Assembly: GCA_031370485.1 (NCBI GenBank)
Contig: JANMQK010000294.1
Location: forward strand, 1-17,790
DNA length: 17,790 nt
Direction: 5' to 3'
Source: JANMQK01 sp031370485
Lineage (GTDB): Bacteria > Acidobacteriota > Polarisedimenticolia > Gp22-AA2
The notes under the pieces were generated by a model, which saw only the letters and a program-made list of their open reading frames with translations, was not told the DNA's origin and did not search any database. This document shows, one piece after another, positions 7,036 to 14,021 of the stretch. Position 1 is the first letter of the stretch, and the number at the start of each line of letters is the position of its first letter. Made by a program: the position numbers and the translations under genes.

Positions 7036-7888
7036 GCGTCCCGGATTTTGCCCGGCCCGGCTCCCCGCCGGGCCGGAGCAGCTCCGCCGTGTCGATGTTG
7101 AACAGTCGCGCGGCGTTTCTCCAGGCGATCCCTTCCTTCTCCTCGGCCGGCAGGTCGAGGTCATCCAGGAATTTCAGGTAGGGCCCCATCCTGACGAGCG
7201 GCCAGTCGGTGCCGTACAGGAGCTGCTTCCCCGGCTTGCCCATGTAGGCGATCATGTCCTTCACGCGCTGCACCATGTAGCGCTTGAACTCGTACGTGAA
7301 ATCCCCCAGCGTGAGCCCGGAGATGTCCGCGTAGACGTTGTCGTTCTTGTAGAGCACCTCCGCCGCGTCGTTGAACCAGGGGTTCCCCAGGTGGCACATG
7401 ATGAAATTTACGTTGGGATAGTCGACCGCCACGTCGTCAATCAGCAGGGGGTGGGCGTTGCGCACCTTGGCCTGCTTGCTGTAGGTGTCGCCCGTGTGGA
7501 TCATGACCGGGATGGAGTATTTCTCCGCGATCCGGAAAACCGACTCGAGCGAAGGGTCGTTGATGGCGTAAGGCTCGTACCCCGGATAGAGCTTGATCCC
7601 CTTCACGGCCCCGCCGCGGATCCGCTCTTCGAGCGTGAACAGGTCGGTCCGCTCATCGCCCCGCCAGCGCAGCCCCTCGACGAGCGTCACCCGCGGGTCG
7701 TCGGAGAGCACCTCGAGCAGCCGCTCGACACTCGGCCGGTCGAAGTTCACCAGGTACGAGGTGATGACGACGGCGTGGTCCACGTTGTACTGGATCATCT
7801 TGTCGAACAGTTCCTTGACGCTGTCCTCGGTGGGTCGCCGCTCGCTCTCGTGGTAGTTGTTGAGGTGCACGTGGCAGTCGATCAGCAT
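7016..7888 (-). CDS. Amidohydrolase family 2 (ACMSD-like TIM-barrel) metal-dependent hydrolase or decarboxylase
   Basis: The protein has 290 residues with a full amidohydrolase-2 layout. Metal ligands are visible as Asp4-x-His6-x-His8 (DCHVH), His131 in IHTGDT and Asp228 in YGTDWP; His166 lies in CHLGNPW. The C-terminus has WRNAARLFNID, the usual closing motif of this family. The start at 7888 is chosen because AAGGAG lies nine bases upstream and the metal motif begins at once; an upstream start at 7927 adds 13 residues without support. It is the last gene of the dnaX-led cluster, 55 bp after the lipoprotein gene. Substrate is not predictable; family members decarboxylate or hydrolyse ring-derived acids. 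The last 20 residues after the family motif are a Gly/Pro/Ser-rich tail. Confidence 0.85.
   Translation of the reverse strand: MLIDCHVHLNNYHESERRPTEDSVKELFDKMIQYNVDHAVVITSYLVNFDRPSVERLLEVLSDDPRVTLVEGLRWRGDERTDLFTLEERIRGGAVKGIKLYPGYEPYAINDPSLESVFRIAEKYSIPVMIHTGDTYSKQAKVRNAHPLLIDDVAVDYPNVNFIMCHLGNPWFNDAAEVLYKNDNVYADISGLTLGDFTYEFKRYMVQRVKDMIAYMGKPGKQLLYGTDWPLVRMGPYLKFLDDLDLPAEEKEGIAWRNAARLFNIDTAELLRPGGEPGRAKSGTPTSSPG
7052..7076. terminator. Strong GC hairpin at the convergent gene ends, possible bidirectional terminator
   Basis: There is a perfect 10-bp inverted repeat, CCGGCCCGGC and GCCGGGCCGG, around a TCCCC loop. It begins 16 bases after the ytxH stop and lies within the final codons of the convergent amidohydrolase gene. 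No U tract follows on either strand, so this is not a canonical intrinsic terminator. It could stall polymerase or protect a 3' end, or it may simply reflect GC-rich coding. Confidence 0.3.
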
Positions 7889-7943
7889 GTCGGTCGTCTC
7901 CTTGCGGCCGGCGTTCCGGCCCTTCATATACGGCCCGCGGGTC

Positions 7944-8498
7944 TCAGCCCGGGGGCGGCTCGATCTCGAAGTGTCGCACGATCAGCGCCGCTTCGCTTCC
8001 GGGCACCGGCCGCCCGTCCCGCAGCCGCGGCCCGAGCAGGATACGCCGCGGCACCGGCGGATCGCCCTCCACGGCGATCCGGGTCTCGCTCCGGCCGCCG
8101 GCTTCCATCTCGGCCCGCAGCGTCCGGTACAGCCCTTCGACCGTGAACGGCCGCGCCTGCGCTTCGTCGAGCGGCGCGGTGGCGCCCCACGCGCCGCGGG
8201 CAGCGTCCCAGTAGGTCACCTCGGCGGTCTCGATGCCGCCGCCGCGCACGGTGACGCGGCTCAGCCTGCGATCGCCCGGCCGCTCCACCTCGACCTCGAT
8301 CCGGTAGGCGGCGGCGGGGCGCACCCGCCAGTCATTCTCCCAGGAGTCCACCTGCTCGATCGAGACCGCGCCGGGGCGCGCGCCGCAGCCGGCCCCGGTG
8401 ACGAGGGCGAAAGCGGCAACGAGGGCGGCCACCGGGGCGCCCCGTCGGGCACCCCGACCGCCGGCCGGCCGGCTAGCCCGCGGGCGGCGGCGCGCCAA
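7944..8498 (-). CDS. Predicted exported small protein, possible DUF6174-like lipoprotein
   Basis: The 184-residue frame opens with an Arg-rich segment and a hydrophobic stretch ending in VTGAGC (Cys38), a weak lipobox. The mature part contains DSWENDWRV, a beta-rich segment with VTVRGGGIETAEV, and FTVEGLYRTLR, features that resemble DUF6174 proteins. I cannot confirm this by alignment. The start is uncertain: TTG at 8498 overlaps the exporter stop by 26 nt and has no clear SD, while GTG at 8432 would leave a signal without its basic N-region. Its position just after an MMPL/RND exporter suggests an envelope role, perhaps as a partner of that transporter, which is inference. Confidence 0.6.
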   Translation of the reverse strand: MARRRPRASRPAGGRGARRGAPVAALVAAFALVTGAGCGARPGAVSIEQVDSWENDWRVRPAAAYRIEVEVERPGDRRLSRVTVRGGGIETAEVTYWDAARGAWGATAPLDEAQARPFTVEGLYRTLRAEMEAGGRSETRIAVEGDPPVPRRILLGPRLRDGRPVPGSEAALIVRHFEIEPPPG

Positions 8499-11055
8499 GG
8501 GAGGCTCGTGTGGCGATACGCGTCTCGGTCAGGATCAGCAGCGCGGGGAGTGTCGTGAGCGCCGTGATCAGGCAGGTGAATGAGCCGATGGCGCTCACGA
8601 GACCCATCGACGACAGGCCGGGGTAGTTCGACCACCACAGCGTTCCGAAGCCCGCGATGTTGGTCATGGCGGCCATGACGACCGCCTTGCCCGTCTCGAG
8701 AAGGCCCGTGGGGTTGCTCAGCCCCTCCTGCGAGATGCGGTGGATGATGTGGATGCCGTAGTCAATGCCGACCCCGAGGATCATGGTGGTCACGAATGCG
8801 TTCACGAAGTTCATCTTGATGCCCAGCAGCTCCATCGCGGCGAGCATCCAGACCACCCCGACGAGCAGCTGGATGTTGGCGAGGGTCGTGAGCCAGAGGC
8901 TGCGGAAATCGAGCCACAGGAGGATCGTCACGAGCGCCAGCCCGAGGATGACCGCGCGCCACGCGTCGCGGCGGAAGATCATGCGCAGCTCGGCGCTGAC
9001 GATGTTCACGCCGGTGATCTCCAGGCCCTCCTCCGGGTGGTCGAGGGCCGCGACCAGGGCGGGGGGCGCCTTGCGCCGGGCGTCGGGGCCCGCGGGGAAA
9101 ATGTAGGTGACCGAGCGGTAGGTCCCGTCGTCGAGCCGCCGGACGTAGCGGCCGATGAACCGATCGAGGCCCGCCTCCTGCAAGTCTTGAAGGGTGATCG
9201 GCCTCTCGGGATCGAGGGTGGCCGGCAGGGCGTCCAGGTAGGCGTCGTAGCTGCCCTTGCGGAAGCCGCTCTCCGCAAGCGCGCTCCGGAAGGTCGTTTC
9301 GATGCGGTGGGTGTCGAACGATCCCTTCGCCCCGTCGCGCAGAGCCCGGATCACCGTCTCCTGCTCGGGCCTCGCCGGGAGATAGGACAGGATCGACTCG
9401 TAGCCCAGGAGCGTCTTGCCGGCCACGAAGCCGTCGAGGATTTCGTTGGCCTTGCGGTTGGTCCGCAGGACGTTCTCGACGTCGTCGCCCCGGCAGACGA
9501 CCATCATCGGGTTGAATTCCGCGCCGAATTTCTCCTTGATCTTCTCCTGTACGGCGATGCCGTGGTTGCTCTTGGATCGCAGGTCCTGGACGTTGTCGCT
9601 GAACTCGACGTTCCAGGCGAAATAGCCCGCGGCGACGGTGACCAGGCTCGAAGCGGCCACGACGGTCCAGGGATGCCGCGTGCTCCAGGTCATGATGCGC
9701 TCGAGACCGAAGGAGTGCAGGTAAAGCTTCCCCGTGATGTCGCGCTTGCGACGCGGGCCTTCGTTCCAGGCGATCATGGCGGGGAGCAGGAACAGGATCG
9801 CGACGAGGCAGAGCAGGATGCCGGTTCCGACCAGGAATCCGAAATCCCAGAGGCCCTTGTACTCGGTGACGCACATCGCGTAGAAAGTCCCCGCCGACGT
9901 GATGGCGCCGGTGAAGACCCCGAAGGCCGTCGCGCCCATCATGAGGCGAAGCGCCTCATCCATGGTCCTCCCGCGCTGCCGTTCCTCGACGTAGCGGGCG
10001 TACATGACGATGGTGAAGTCGGTGCCGAGGCCCATCAGCATCGCCGTGAACCCGGTCGTGGCCGAGTTCAGCCGCCGCAGGACCAGGTAGGCGACCGCCA
10101 GGGTCAGGAACTGGCCGACCATCAGGGGGATGGAGGAATAGAGGATCGCGGCGAAGCGCCGGTAGCACAGGTAATAGAGCCCGATGATGGCTAAAAACGA
10201 AATGATCCCGTTCCACCACATGTCCCGCATGATGAGAGCGCTGTCTTCGAGCGCGACGACGTAGGTCCCTCCGTATTCCACCGTGGGCACACCGCTTCCG
10301 CCTTCGCGCTGCTCCTTCGCGTACGCGTCAGCGGCGGACGCCACGGCGCGTTCCACCTTCTGCATGAGGTGCTTGTCGAAGGAGAGGTCGGCCGCGGGTT
10401 TGATCGGCTTGGCGAAGAGCAGGAGCGCGGTGCCGTCCTTCGAGAGGTAGTGGCCGCCACTCATCAGATCGAGCTTGATGGCCCCCTTGCTCTGAAGCAC
10501 CGCCTTGAGGAGGAACTGGCTGATGTCGAACGGGTCCTGCTCGATGACCCTCTTCTCCAGGAACGAAGCCGGCCCCGTGAGGTTGCGGGAGTTATCCCGC
10601 ACCTGCTCGCGGATCGCGGGGTCGGTGAGCTTGGCGGCCAGCTCGTCGAGCTTCGACGGGGGAAGGAACAGGATCTGGTTGCGGCGGAAGAAGGCGAAGA
10701 ACGGCCCCGTCGTGTCGATCTTGTATTCGACGTAACGGATGTCCGGGACTTCCTTGAGCTCGGCGGCGAGAAGATCGGCGAACTCCTGGAGGTCCTCGGA
10801 GGTCTGCTCCCCCTTCGTCTCGACCAGGAACAGCAGGTAGTCGAGCCCGCCGAAATCGGTGATCGCCTCCTTGAAGGTGTTGACGACCCTGTCGTGCTTC
10901 GGCACGAGGTTGAGGACGTCCCCGTCGAGCGTCAGGCGGCTCCCGAGGAAGATCGACAGGAGAACGATGGCCGCGGTCGCCAGGAAGACCAGGCGGTAGC
11001 GCCGACGGGCGAACTCTTCGATGCGGAGAAACAACCCCAGCTTGATCCCGGCCAT
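8473..11055 (-). CDS. MMPL/RND-superfamily exporter (hopanoid/lipid-exporter-like)
   Basis: This 860-residue membrane protein is built as two repeats. Each repeat has one transmembrane helix, a large extracytoplasmic loop and a bundle of about five helices. The first repeat carries GLGTDFTIVMYARYVEE near residue 342, and the second carries GVGIDYGIHIIHR near residue 760. These GxGxD motifs hold the proton-relay aspartates of the MMPL/SSD-like RND group. Members move lipids or other hydrophobic compounds using the proton gradient; HpnN (hopanoid) and MmpL are examples. The substrate here is unknown, since no hopanoid genes are nearby. The ATG at 11055 directly follows the recR stop (TAGATG), so translation is probably coupled. 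A small predicted lipoprotein follows. Confidence 0.88.
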   Translation of the reverse strand: MAGIKLGLFLRIEEFARRRYRLVFLATAAIVLLSIFLGSRLTLDGDVLNLVPKHDRVVNTFKEAITDFGGLDYLLFLVETKGEQTSEDLQEFADLLAAELKEVPDIRYVEYKIDTTGPFFAFFRRNQILFLPPSKLDELAAKLTDPAIREQVRDNSRNLTGPASFLEKRVIEQDPFDISQFLLKAVLQSKGAIKLDLMSGGHYLSKDGTALLLFAKPIKPAADLSFDKHLMQKVERAVASAADAYAKEQREGGSGVPTVEYGGTYVVALEDSALIMRDMWWNGIISFLAIIGLYYLCYRRFAAILYSSIPLMVGQFLTLAVAYLVLRRLNSATTGFTAMLMGLGTDFTIVMYARYVEERQRGRTMDEALRLMMGATAFGVFTGAITSAGTFYAMCVTEYKGLWDFGFLVGTGILLCLVAILFLLPAMIAWNEGPRRKRDITGKLYLHSFGLERIMTWSTRHPWTVVAASSLVTVAAGYFAWNVEFSDNVQDLRSKSNHGIAVQEKIKEKFGAEFNPMMVVCRGDDVENVLRTNRKANEILDGFVAGKTLLGYESILSYLPARPEQETVIRALRDGAKGSFDTHRIETTFRSALAESGFRKGSYDAYLDALPATLDPERPITLQDLQEAGLDRFIGRYVRRLDDGTYRSVTYIFPAGPDARRKAPPALVAALDHPEEGLEITGVNIVSAELRMIFRRDAWRAVILGLALVTILLWLDFRSLWLTTLANIQLLVGVVWMLAAMELLGIKMNFVNAFVTTMILGVGIDYGIHIIHRISQEGLSNPTGLLETGKAVVMAAMTNIAGFGTLWWSNYPGLSSMGLVSAIGSFTCLITALTTLPALLILTETRIATRASLGAPPPAG

Positions 11056-11652
11056 CTAGAGATCCCGTCGTCCTTCGAGCGCCTTGCCGACGGTCACCTC
11101 GTCGGCGTACTCCAGCTCCGACCCGATCGGCAGCCCCATGGCGATGCGCGTGACCCTCACCCCCAGGGGCTTCAGGAGGCGCGAGAGATAGACCGCCGTG
11201 GCCTCCCCCTCGACGTTCGGGTTGGTGGCCAGGATGACTTCCTTGACGCTTCCGTCCCGCAGGCGCTCGAGGAGTGGCTTGATCTTGAGGTCGTCGGGGC
11301 CGACACCGCTCAGGGGGGAGATCGAGCCGTGAAGCACGTGGTACAGCCCCCGGAACTGCCCCGATTTTTCGATCACCACGAGGTTGTTCGGCTCCTCCAC
11401 GACACAGATCGAACTGCTGTCCCTGGACGGGTCCTTGCAGACGAGGCACGGGTCGGTGTCGGTGATGTTGAAGCAGGCGGTGCAGAGCCGGATTGAATCC
11501 TTGACGTCCATGAGCGCCGCGGCGAGGGCGGAGGCCTCGTCGCGGCTGGCGCGCAGGATATGGAAGGCGAGTCGCTGCGCCGACTTGGCCCCGATGCCGG
11601 GGAGCCTTCTCAGGCATTCAATGAGCCGCTCGATGGGCGCTGCGAACGGCAT
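11056..11652 (-). CDS. recR: Recombination mediator RecR
   Basis: This 198-residue protein has the normal length and layout of RecR. A helix-hairpin-helix (LPGIGAKSAQR, about 17-27) is followed by a zinc site formed by Cys57, Cys60, Cys69 and Cys72. A Toprim domain runs from about 81 to 175, with VVEE and NPNVEGEATA, and the C-terminal Walker-B-like part follows. RecR acts with RecO and RecF to load RecA on SSB-coated gaps. The ATG at 11652 lies four bases after the ebfC stop. The order dnaX-ebfC-recR is widely conserved. The stop touches the ATG of the exporter gene. Confidence 0.97.
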   Translation of the reverse strand: MPFAAPIERLIECLRRLPGIGAKSAQRLAFHILRASRDEASALAAALMDVKDSIRLCTACFNITDTDPCLVCKDPSRDSSSICVVEEPNNLVVIEKSGQFRGLYHVLHGSISPLSGVGPDDLKIKPLLERLRDGSVKEVILATNPNVEGEATAVYLSRLLKPLGVRVTRIAMGLPIGSELEYADEVTVGKALEGRRDL

Positions 11653-11656
11653 CGCC

Positions 11657-11941
11657 TCAGAATCCCGGAAGCCGCAGGCCGCCCATCTTCTCTCCCATCG
11701 CCTCCTCGACCTTCCGGTTGGCCTCGTTCACGGCGGCCCGCACCAGGTCCTCGAGCATCTCGATGTCCTTCGACTCGAGCACCTCGGGGAGGATCTTCAC
11801 GGCGACGAGCTCGCGGTTCCCGGCCATGGTGACCGAGACCATGCCACCTCCGACCGAGGCCTCCACCCGCAGCGCGGCCATCTCGCGCTGGATCCTCTCC
11901 TGCATCTTCTGCGCCTGCTTCATCAGCGCCTGCATGTCCAT
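11657..11941 (-). CDS. ebfC: YbaB/EbfC nucleoid-associated protein
   Basis: This 94-residue protein has the typical N-terminal helix (MQALMKQAQKMQERIQREM), a central beta sheet with GGGMVSVTMAGN, the KILPE segment and a C-terminal helix ending in Met/Gly/Leu residues. The family binds DNA as a dimer and shapes the nucleoid. The ATG at 11941 has GGGGAGGA six bases upstream. The same frame is open upstream to at least 12370, through the gap and into dnaX, but the family length and the SD fix the start. It lies 41 nt after dnaX and 4 nt before recR. Confidence 0.95.
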   Translation of the reverse strand: MDMQALMKQAQKMQERIQREMAALRVEASVGGGMVSVTMAGNRELVAVKILPEVLESKDIEMLEDLVRAAVNEANRKVEEAMGEKMGGLRLPGF

Positions 11942-11982
11942 CGCGTGTCCTCCCCGCGGCTCCGGTCCCCGCGGCTCCCGCC

Positions 11983-13611
11983 TCAGACCGATTCGATGTC
12001 CACGATCTCGCCGCCAAAGGCGTCGAGAAGGCCGCGGACTGCCGGTTCCTTCATGGCCTGCTCGCGCAGGTCCTGCGACCGGCGCTCCGGGGTGTCCGCC
12101 GCCGCCTCGCGCCTGTCCCGGACCTCCGGCGAAGTGGCGACGACACTGACCGCCAGCGGTCGGCCGGTCACATGACGCGCAACCCCCTTCAAATATTCCA
12201 GCGCCTCGCGGGCCTCCACCTTCTCCCGGAAAAAGCCGTGTTTTTCGGGAAAGGCGATCCGCAGGGTATCGCCCGCGATCTCGACCCAGTCGGCGTGCGA
12301 CAGACACCCGCCCAGCGGGCCGCTCTCGTCGTGAACCTTCTGGAGGATTTTCTCCACGAGCGCGGCATCCCCCCCCGCGGCCCGGTTCCCCCCCGGGGCC
12401 GCATCGTGCTCCGGGGCCGCCACGGCGGTGCGCGCGCGCGGCACGCTCCGGTCCGGCCCGTCGGGCCCCTCGTGTGGCGGGTCCGCATCGAGCCGGGCGA
12501 CCAGGTCCTCGATCGATTTCAAATCGGCGAGCCGCGCCATCTTGATCGCCAGCGCCTCGAGGAGGTACCGGGGATGGGCGGTGTGCTTCAGCCGCTGCTC
12601 CTCGCGCGTCATCAGTTCGAGCATGCGGAGCATCTCGTCCTCGGAGAAGAGCTGCGCGCTCGCGACGAGCGCGGCGATCTCCTCCGCGTCCCCCGCGATG
12701 TGCGGGCCCGGCTCTTTCAGGACCCGGGCGAGCAGGAGATCCCGGGCGTGGGCCATCAGGTCCTCGAGGAACTTCACCGGCTGGTACCCTTTTTCGAAGA
12801 CCGTCTCGACGATCCGCACGAGACGCGCGCAGTCGCGCTCGCGCACCCCGGCAAAAAACCCCGAGATCAACTCGTGGTCGATGACGCCCAGGATGGTGCG
12901 CGCCTGCTCGGTCGTCAGCTTCGACCCCGAGAAGGCGATCACCTGGTCGAGAGCGCTCTGCGCGTCGCGCAGGGATCCCTCGGCGAGCCGGCAGATGAGA
13001 TCCAGGGCGCGCGCCTCGACCTCGACCTTCTCGCCCTCGGCCACCGCTTTAAGGTGGGTCAGGAGCGCCGAGGTGGCGATCTTCTTGAACTCGAAATGCT
13101 GGCAGCGCGACAGGATGGTCAGCGGAATCTGCCGGTACTCGGTCGTCGCGAACACGAAGACCACCTGGGCCGGGGGCTCCTCGAGGGTCTTGAGCAGCGC
13201 GTTCCACGCTTCCTTCGTCAGCATGTGGACTTCGTCGATGATGAATACTTTGTAGCGGTCGCGCGCCGGCGCGTAGCGCACCGTCTCGCGGAGCTCCCGG
13301 ATGGCGTCGATGCCGCGGTTGCTCGCGCCGTCGATCTCGAGCACGTCGAGGCTGCGGCTCTCGGCGATCTCGGCGCAGGACGCGCAGGCGTTGCAGGGAC
13401 GGGGGGTCGGGCCCTTGGCGCAATTGAGCGCCTTGGCCATAAGCCGCGCCACGGTGGTCTTGCCGACACCCCTGAGCCCCGAGAACAGGTAGGCGTGGTG
13501 GATGCGCTTCTGCTCGACGGCGTTCTGGAGGGTCGTGACGATCGGCTCCTGGCCGATCACTTCGTCGAAGGTCTGGGGACGGTACTTGCGGGCCAGGACC
13601 TGGTAGCTCAC
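11983..13611 (-). CDS. dnaX: DNA polymerase III subunit gamma/tau (DnaX clamp loader ATPase)
   Basis: This 542-residue clamp-loader ATPase has Walker A GLRGVGKT (45-52), a zinc site of Cys64, Cys73, Cys76 and Cys79, Walker B with DEVH (126-129), and the SRC motif (168-170). The collar domain (domain III, about 225-360) is followed by a low-complexity Pro/Ala/Gly linker (about 370-415) and a C-terminal domain of about 125 residues. The GTG at 13611 (SYQVLARKYRPQTF) gives the usual N-terminus; a TTG nine codons earlier is less likely. The coding region begins 40 bases after the SRP RNA. The linker contains G7 and G8 tracts at 12388-12394 and 12369-12376, discussed as a possible slippage site. 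Confidence 0.96.
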   Translation of the reverse strand: MSYQVLARKYRPQTFDEVIGQEPIVTTLQNAVEQKRIHHAYLFSGLRGVGKTTVARLMAKALNCAKGPTPRPCNACASCAEIAESRSLDVLEIDGASNRGIDAIRELRETVRYAPARDRYKVFIIDEVHMLTKEAWNALLKTLEEPPAQVVFVFATTEYRQIPLTILSRCQHFEFKKIATSALLTHLKAVAEGEKVEVEARALDLICRLAEGSLRDAQSALDQVIAFSGSKLTTEQARTILGVIDHELISGFFAGVRERDCARLVRIVETVFEKGYQPVKFLEDLMAHARDLLLARVLKEPGPHIAGDAEEIAALVASAQLFSEDEMLRMLELMTREEQRLKHTAHPRYLLEALAIKMARLADLKSIEDLVARLDADPPHEGPDGPDRSVPRARTAVAAPEHDAAPGGNRAAGGDAALVEKILQKVHDESGPLGGCLSHADWVEIAGDTLRIAFPEKHGFFREKVEAREALEYLKGVARHVTGRPLAVSVVATSPEVRDRREAAADTPERRSQDLREQAMKEPAVRGLLDAFGGEIVDIESV

Positions 13612-13639
13612 GGTGGGATCATCCCTCGCCCGGGGCAAG

Positions 13640-13655
13640 CCGGCCTGAGGGCCGG
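13640..13655 (-). other. Small hairpin between SRP RNA and dnaX
   Basis: On the minus strand CCGGCC-CTCA-GGCCGG forms a perfect 6-bp stem with a 4-base loop. Its first arm shares bases with the 3' strand of the SRP RNA outer helix (13651-13660), so the two folds exclude each other. No U tract follows, so a full terminator is unlikely. It could help define the SRP RNA 3' end or limit read-through into dnaX. Confidence 0.4.
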
Positions 13656-13755
13656 TCCAAGCGAACCCGCGGCACCTGCGAGGTCCGCCTTACGGCTGCT
13701 CCCTTCCGGGTCTGACCGGGTTCGGTGGTTCGCATCGCGCGGGGCTCGAACCGGC
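13651..13755 (-). ncRNA. ffs: Signal recognition particle RNA, small bacterial (4.5S) type
   Basis: The minus strand has the universal apical domain at 13694-13717, reading GGTCAGACCC, the GGAA tetraloop, then GGGAGCAGCC. It is followed by GTAAGG, as in other 4.5S RNAs. The arms extend into a long hairpin: GCGAACC (13727-13733) pairs with GGTTCGC (13661-13667), and the outer ten bases 13746-13755 pair fully with 13651-13660, allowing two G-U pairs and two U-A ends. The inferred length is about 105 nt; the exact ends are approximate. SRP RNA binds Ffh to target membrane proteins. It lies just upstream of dnaX, the order seen in Bacillus. The base at 13711 makes the loop CAGA rather than the usual CAGG. 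Confidence 0.93.
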
Positions 13756-13818
13756 CGTCACGCCGGCTTCCCCGGCATCTGCTCGGTATCGGTTCACGCT
13801 GTTCGCGATCCGGGCGCG

Positions 13819-13847
13819 ATGCTAATGCATCTCCCATGGACTGTCAA
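13819..13847 (-). promoter_or_regulatory. ffs promoter: Sigma70-type promoter for SRP RNA and the dnaX cluster
   Basis: On the minus strand the -35 TTGACA (13842-13847) is a perfect consensus. The -10 TAGCAT (13819-13824) matches four of six bases, and the spacer is exactly 17 bases. Transcription would start near 13812, leaving about 56 nt of leader before the SRP RNA. The leader contains a small GCCGG/CCGGC hairpin (13762-13776). A GC-rich discriminator follows the -10, as in stable-RNA promoters. No other strong promoter was seen before dnaX, so read-through into dnaX-ebfC-recR is likely. Confidence 0.72.
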
Positions 13848-13968
13848 CGCGATCCCGCGGCGGCGGCGGGCGGGCGGCCCGGCCTCCGCCGTCAGCCATC
13901 GCGATGCCACGGGACGCCGCCATGGAGCGCTGCCGCTGGACGGGGAAGTGCGGGAGGTTTGCCTGCTC

Positions 13969-13977
13969 TGGTAGAGT
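13969..13977 (+). promoter_or_regulatory. Possible extended -10 promoter for the phospholipase D gene
   Basis: TGG-TAGAGT has the extended -10 TG and four of six bases of TATAAT, with no matching -35 at the right distance. Start of transcription would fall near 13984, about 38 nt before the GTG at 14022. The layout resembles the TGG-TATACT site near 6195. Evidence is weak. The rest of the roughly 265-bp divergent gap holds the SRP RNA promoter and leader on the other strand and no gene that I can support. Confidence 0.3.
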
Positions 13978-14021
13978 GCGCGCGGTGCACGGGGCGGCGC
14001 GCGTCATATAAGGACCCTCCG

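Noticed and set aside
7889..7943. Possible separate promoter for the amidohydrolase (TATATG on the minus strand near 7928) and a small GCCGG/CCGGC hairpin at 7907-7920
   Set aside because: The -10 matches only four of six bases and no -35 was found. The hairpin is short and of a kind common in this GC-rich sequence.
12852..12857. Six-A run (+ strand) in dnaX as an E. coli-like slippery site
   Set aside because: On the coding strand it is a run of T, and it lies within domain III, so it does not match the known A-rich dnaX frameshift signals.
13741..13755. GGTTCGAGCC on the minus strand resembling a tRNA T-arm
   Set aside because: No acceptor stem, anticodon arm or CCA lies at tRNA distances. 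The bases pair into the outer helix of the SRP RNA instead.
12172..13974. 600-codon open frame on the + strand opposite dnaX and the SRP RNA
   Set aside because: It is a shadow of dnaX: biased composition, no recognisable domain, and it runs through the SRP RNA and its promoter.
13725..14021. Upstream in-frame extension of the phospholipase D gene
   Set aside because: The added residues have no family similarity, and the stretch overlaps the SRP RNA and its promoter. The GTG at 14022 has a ribosome site.
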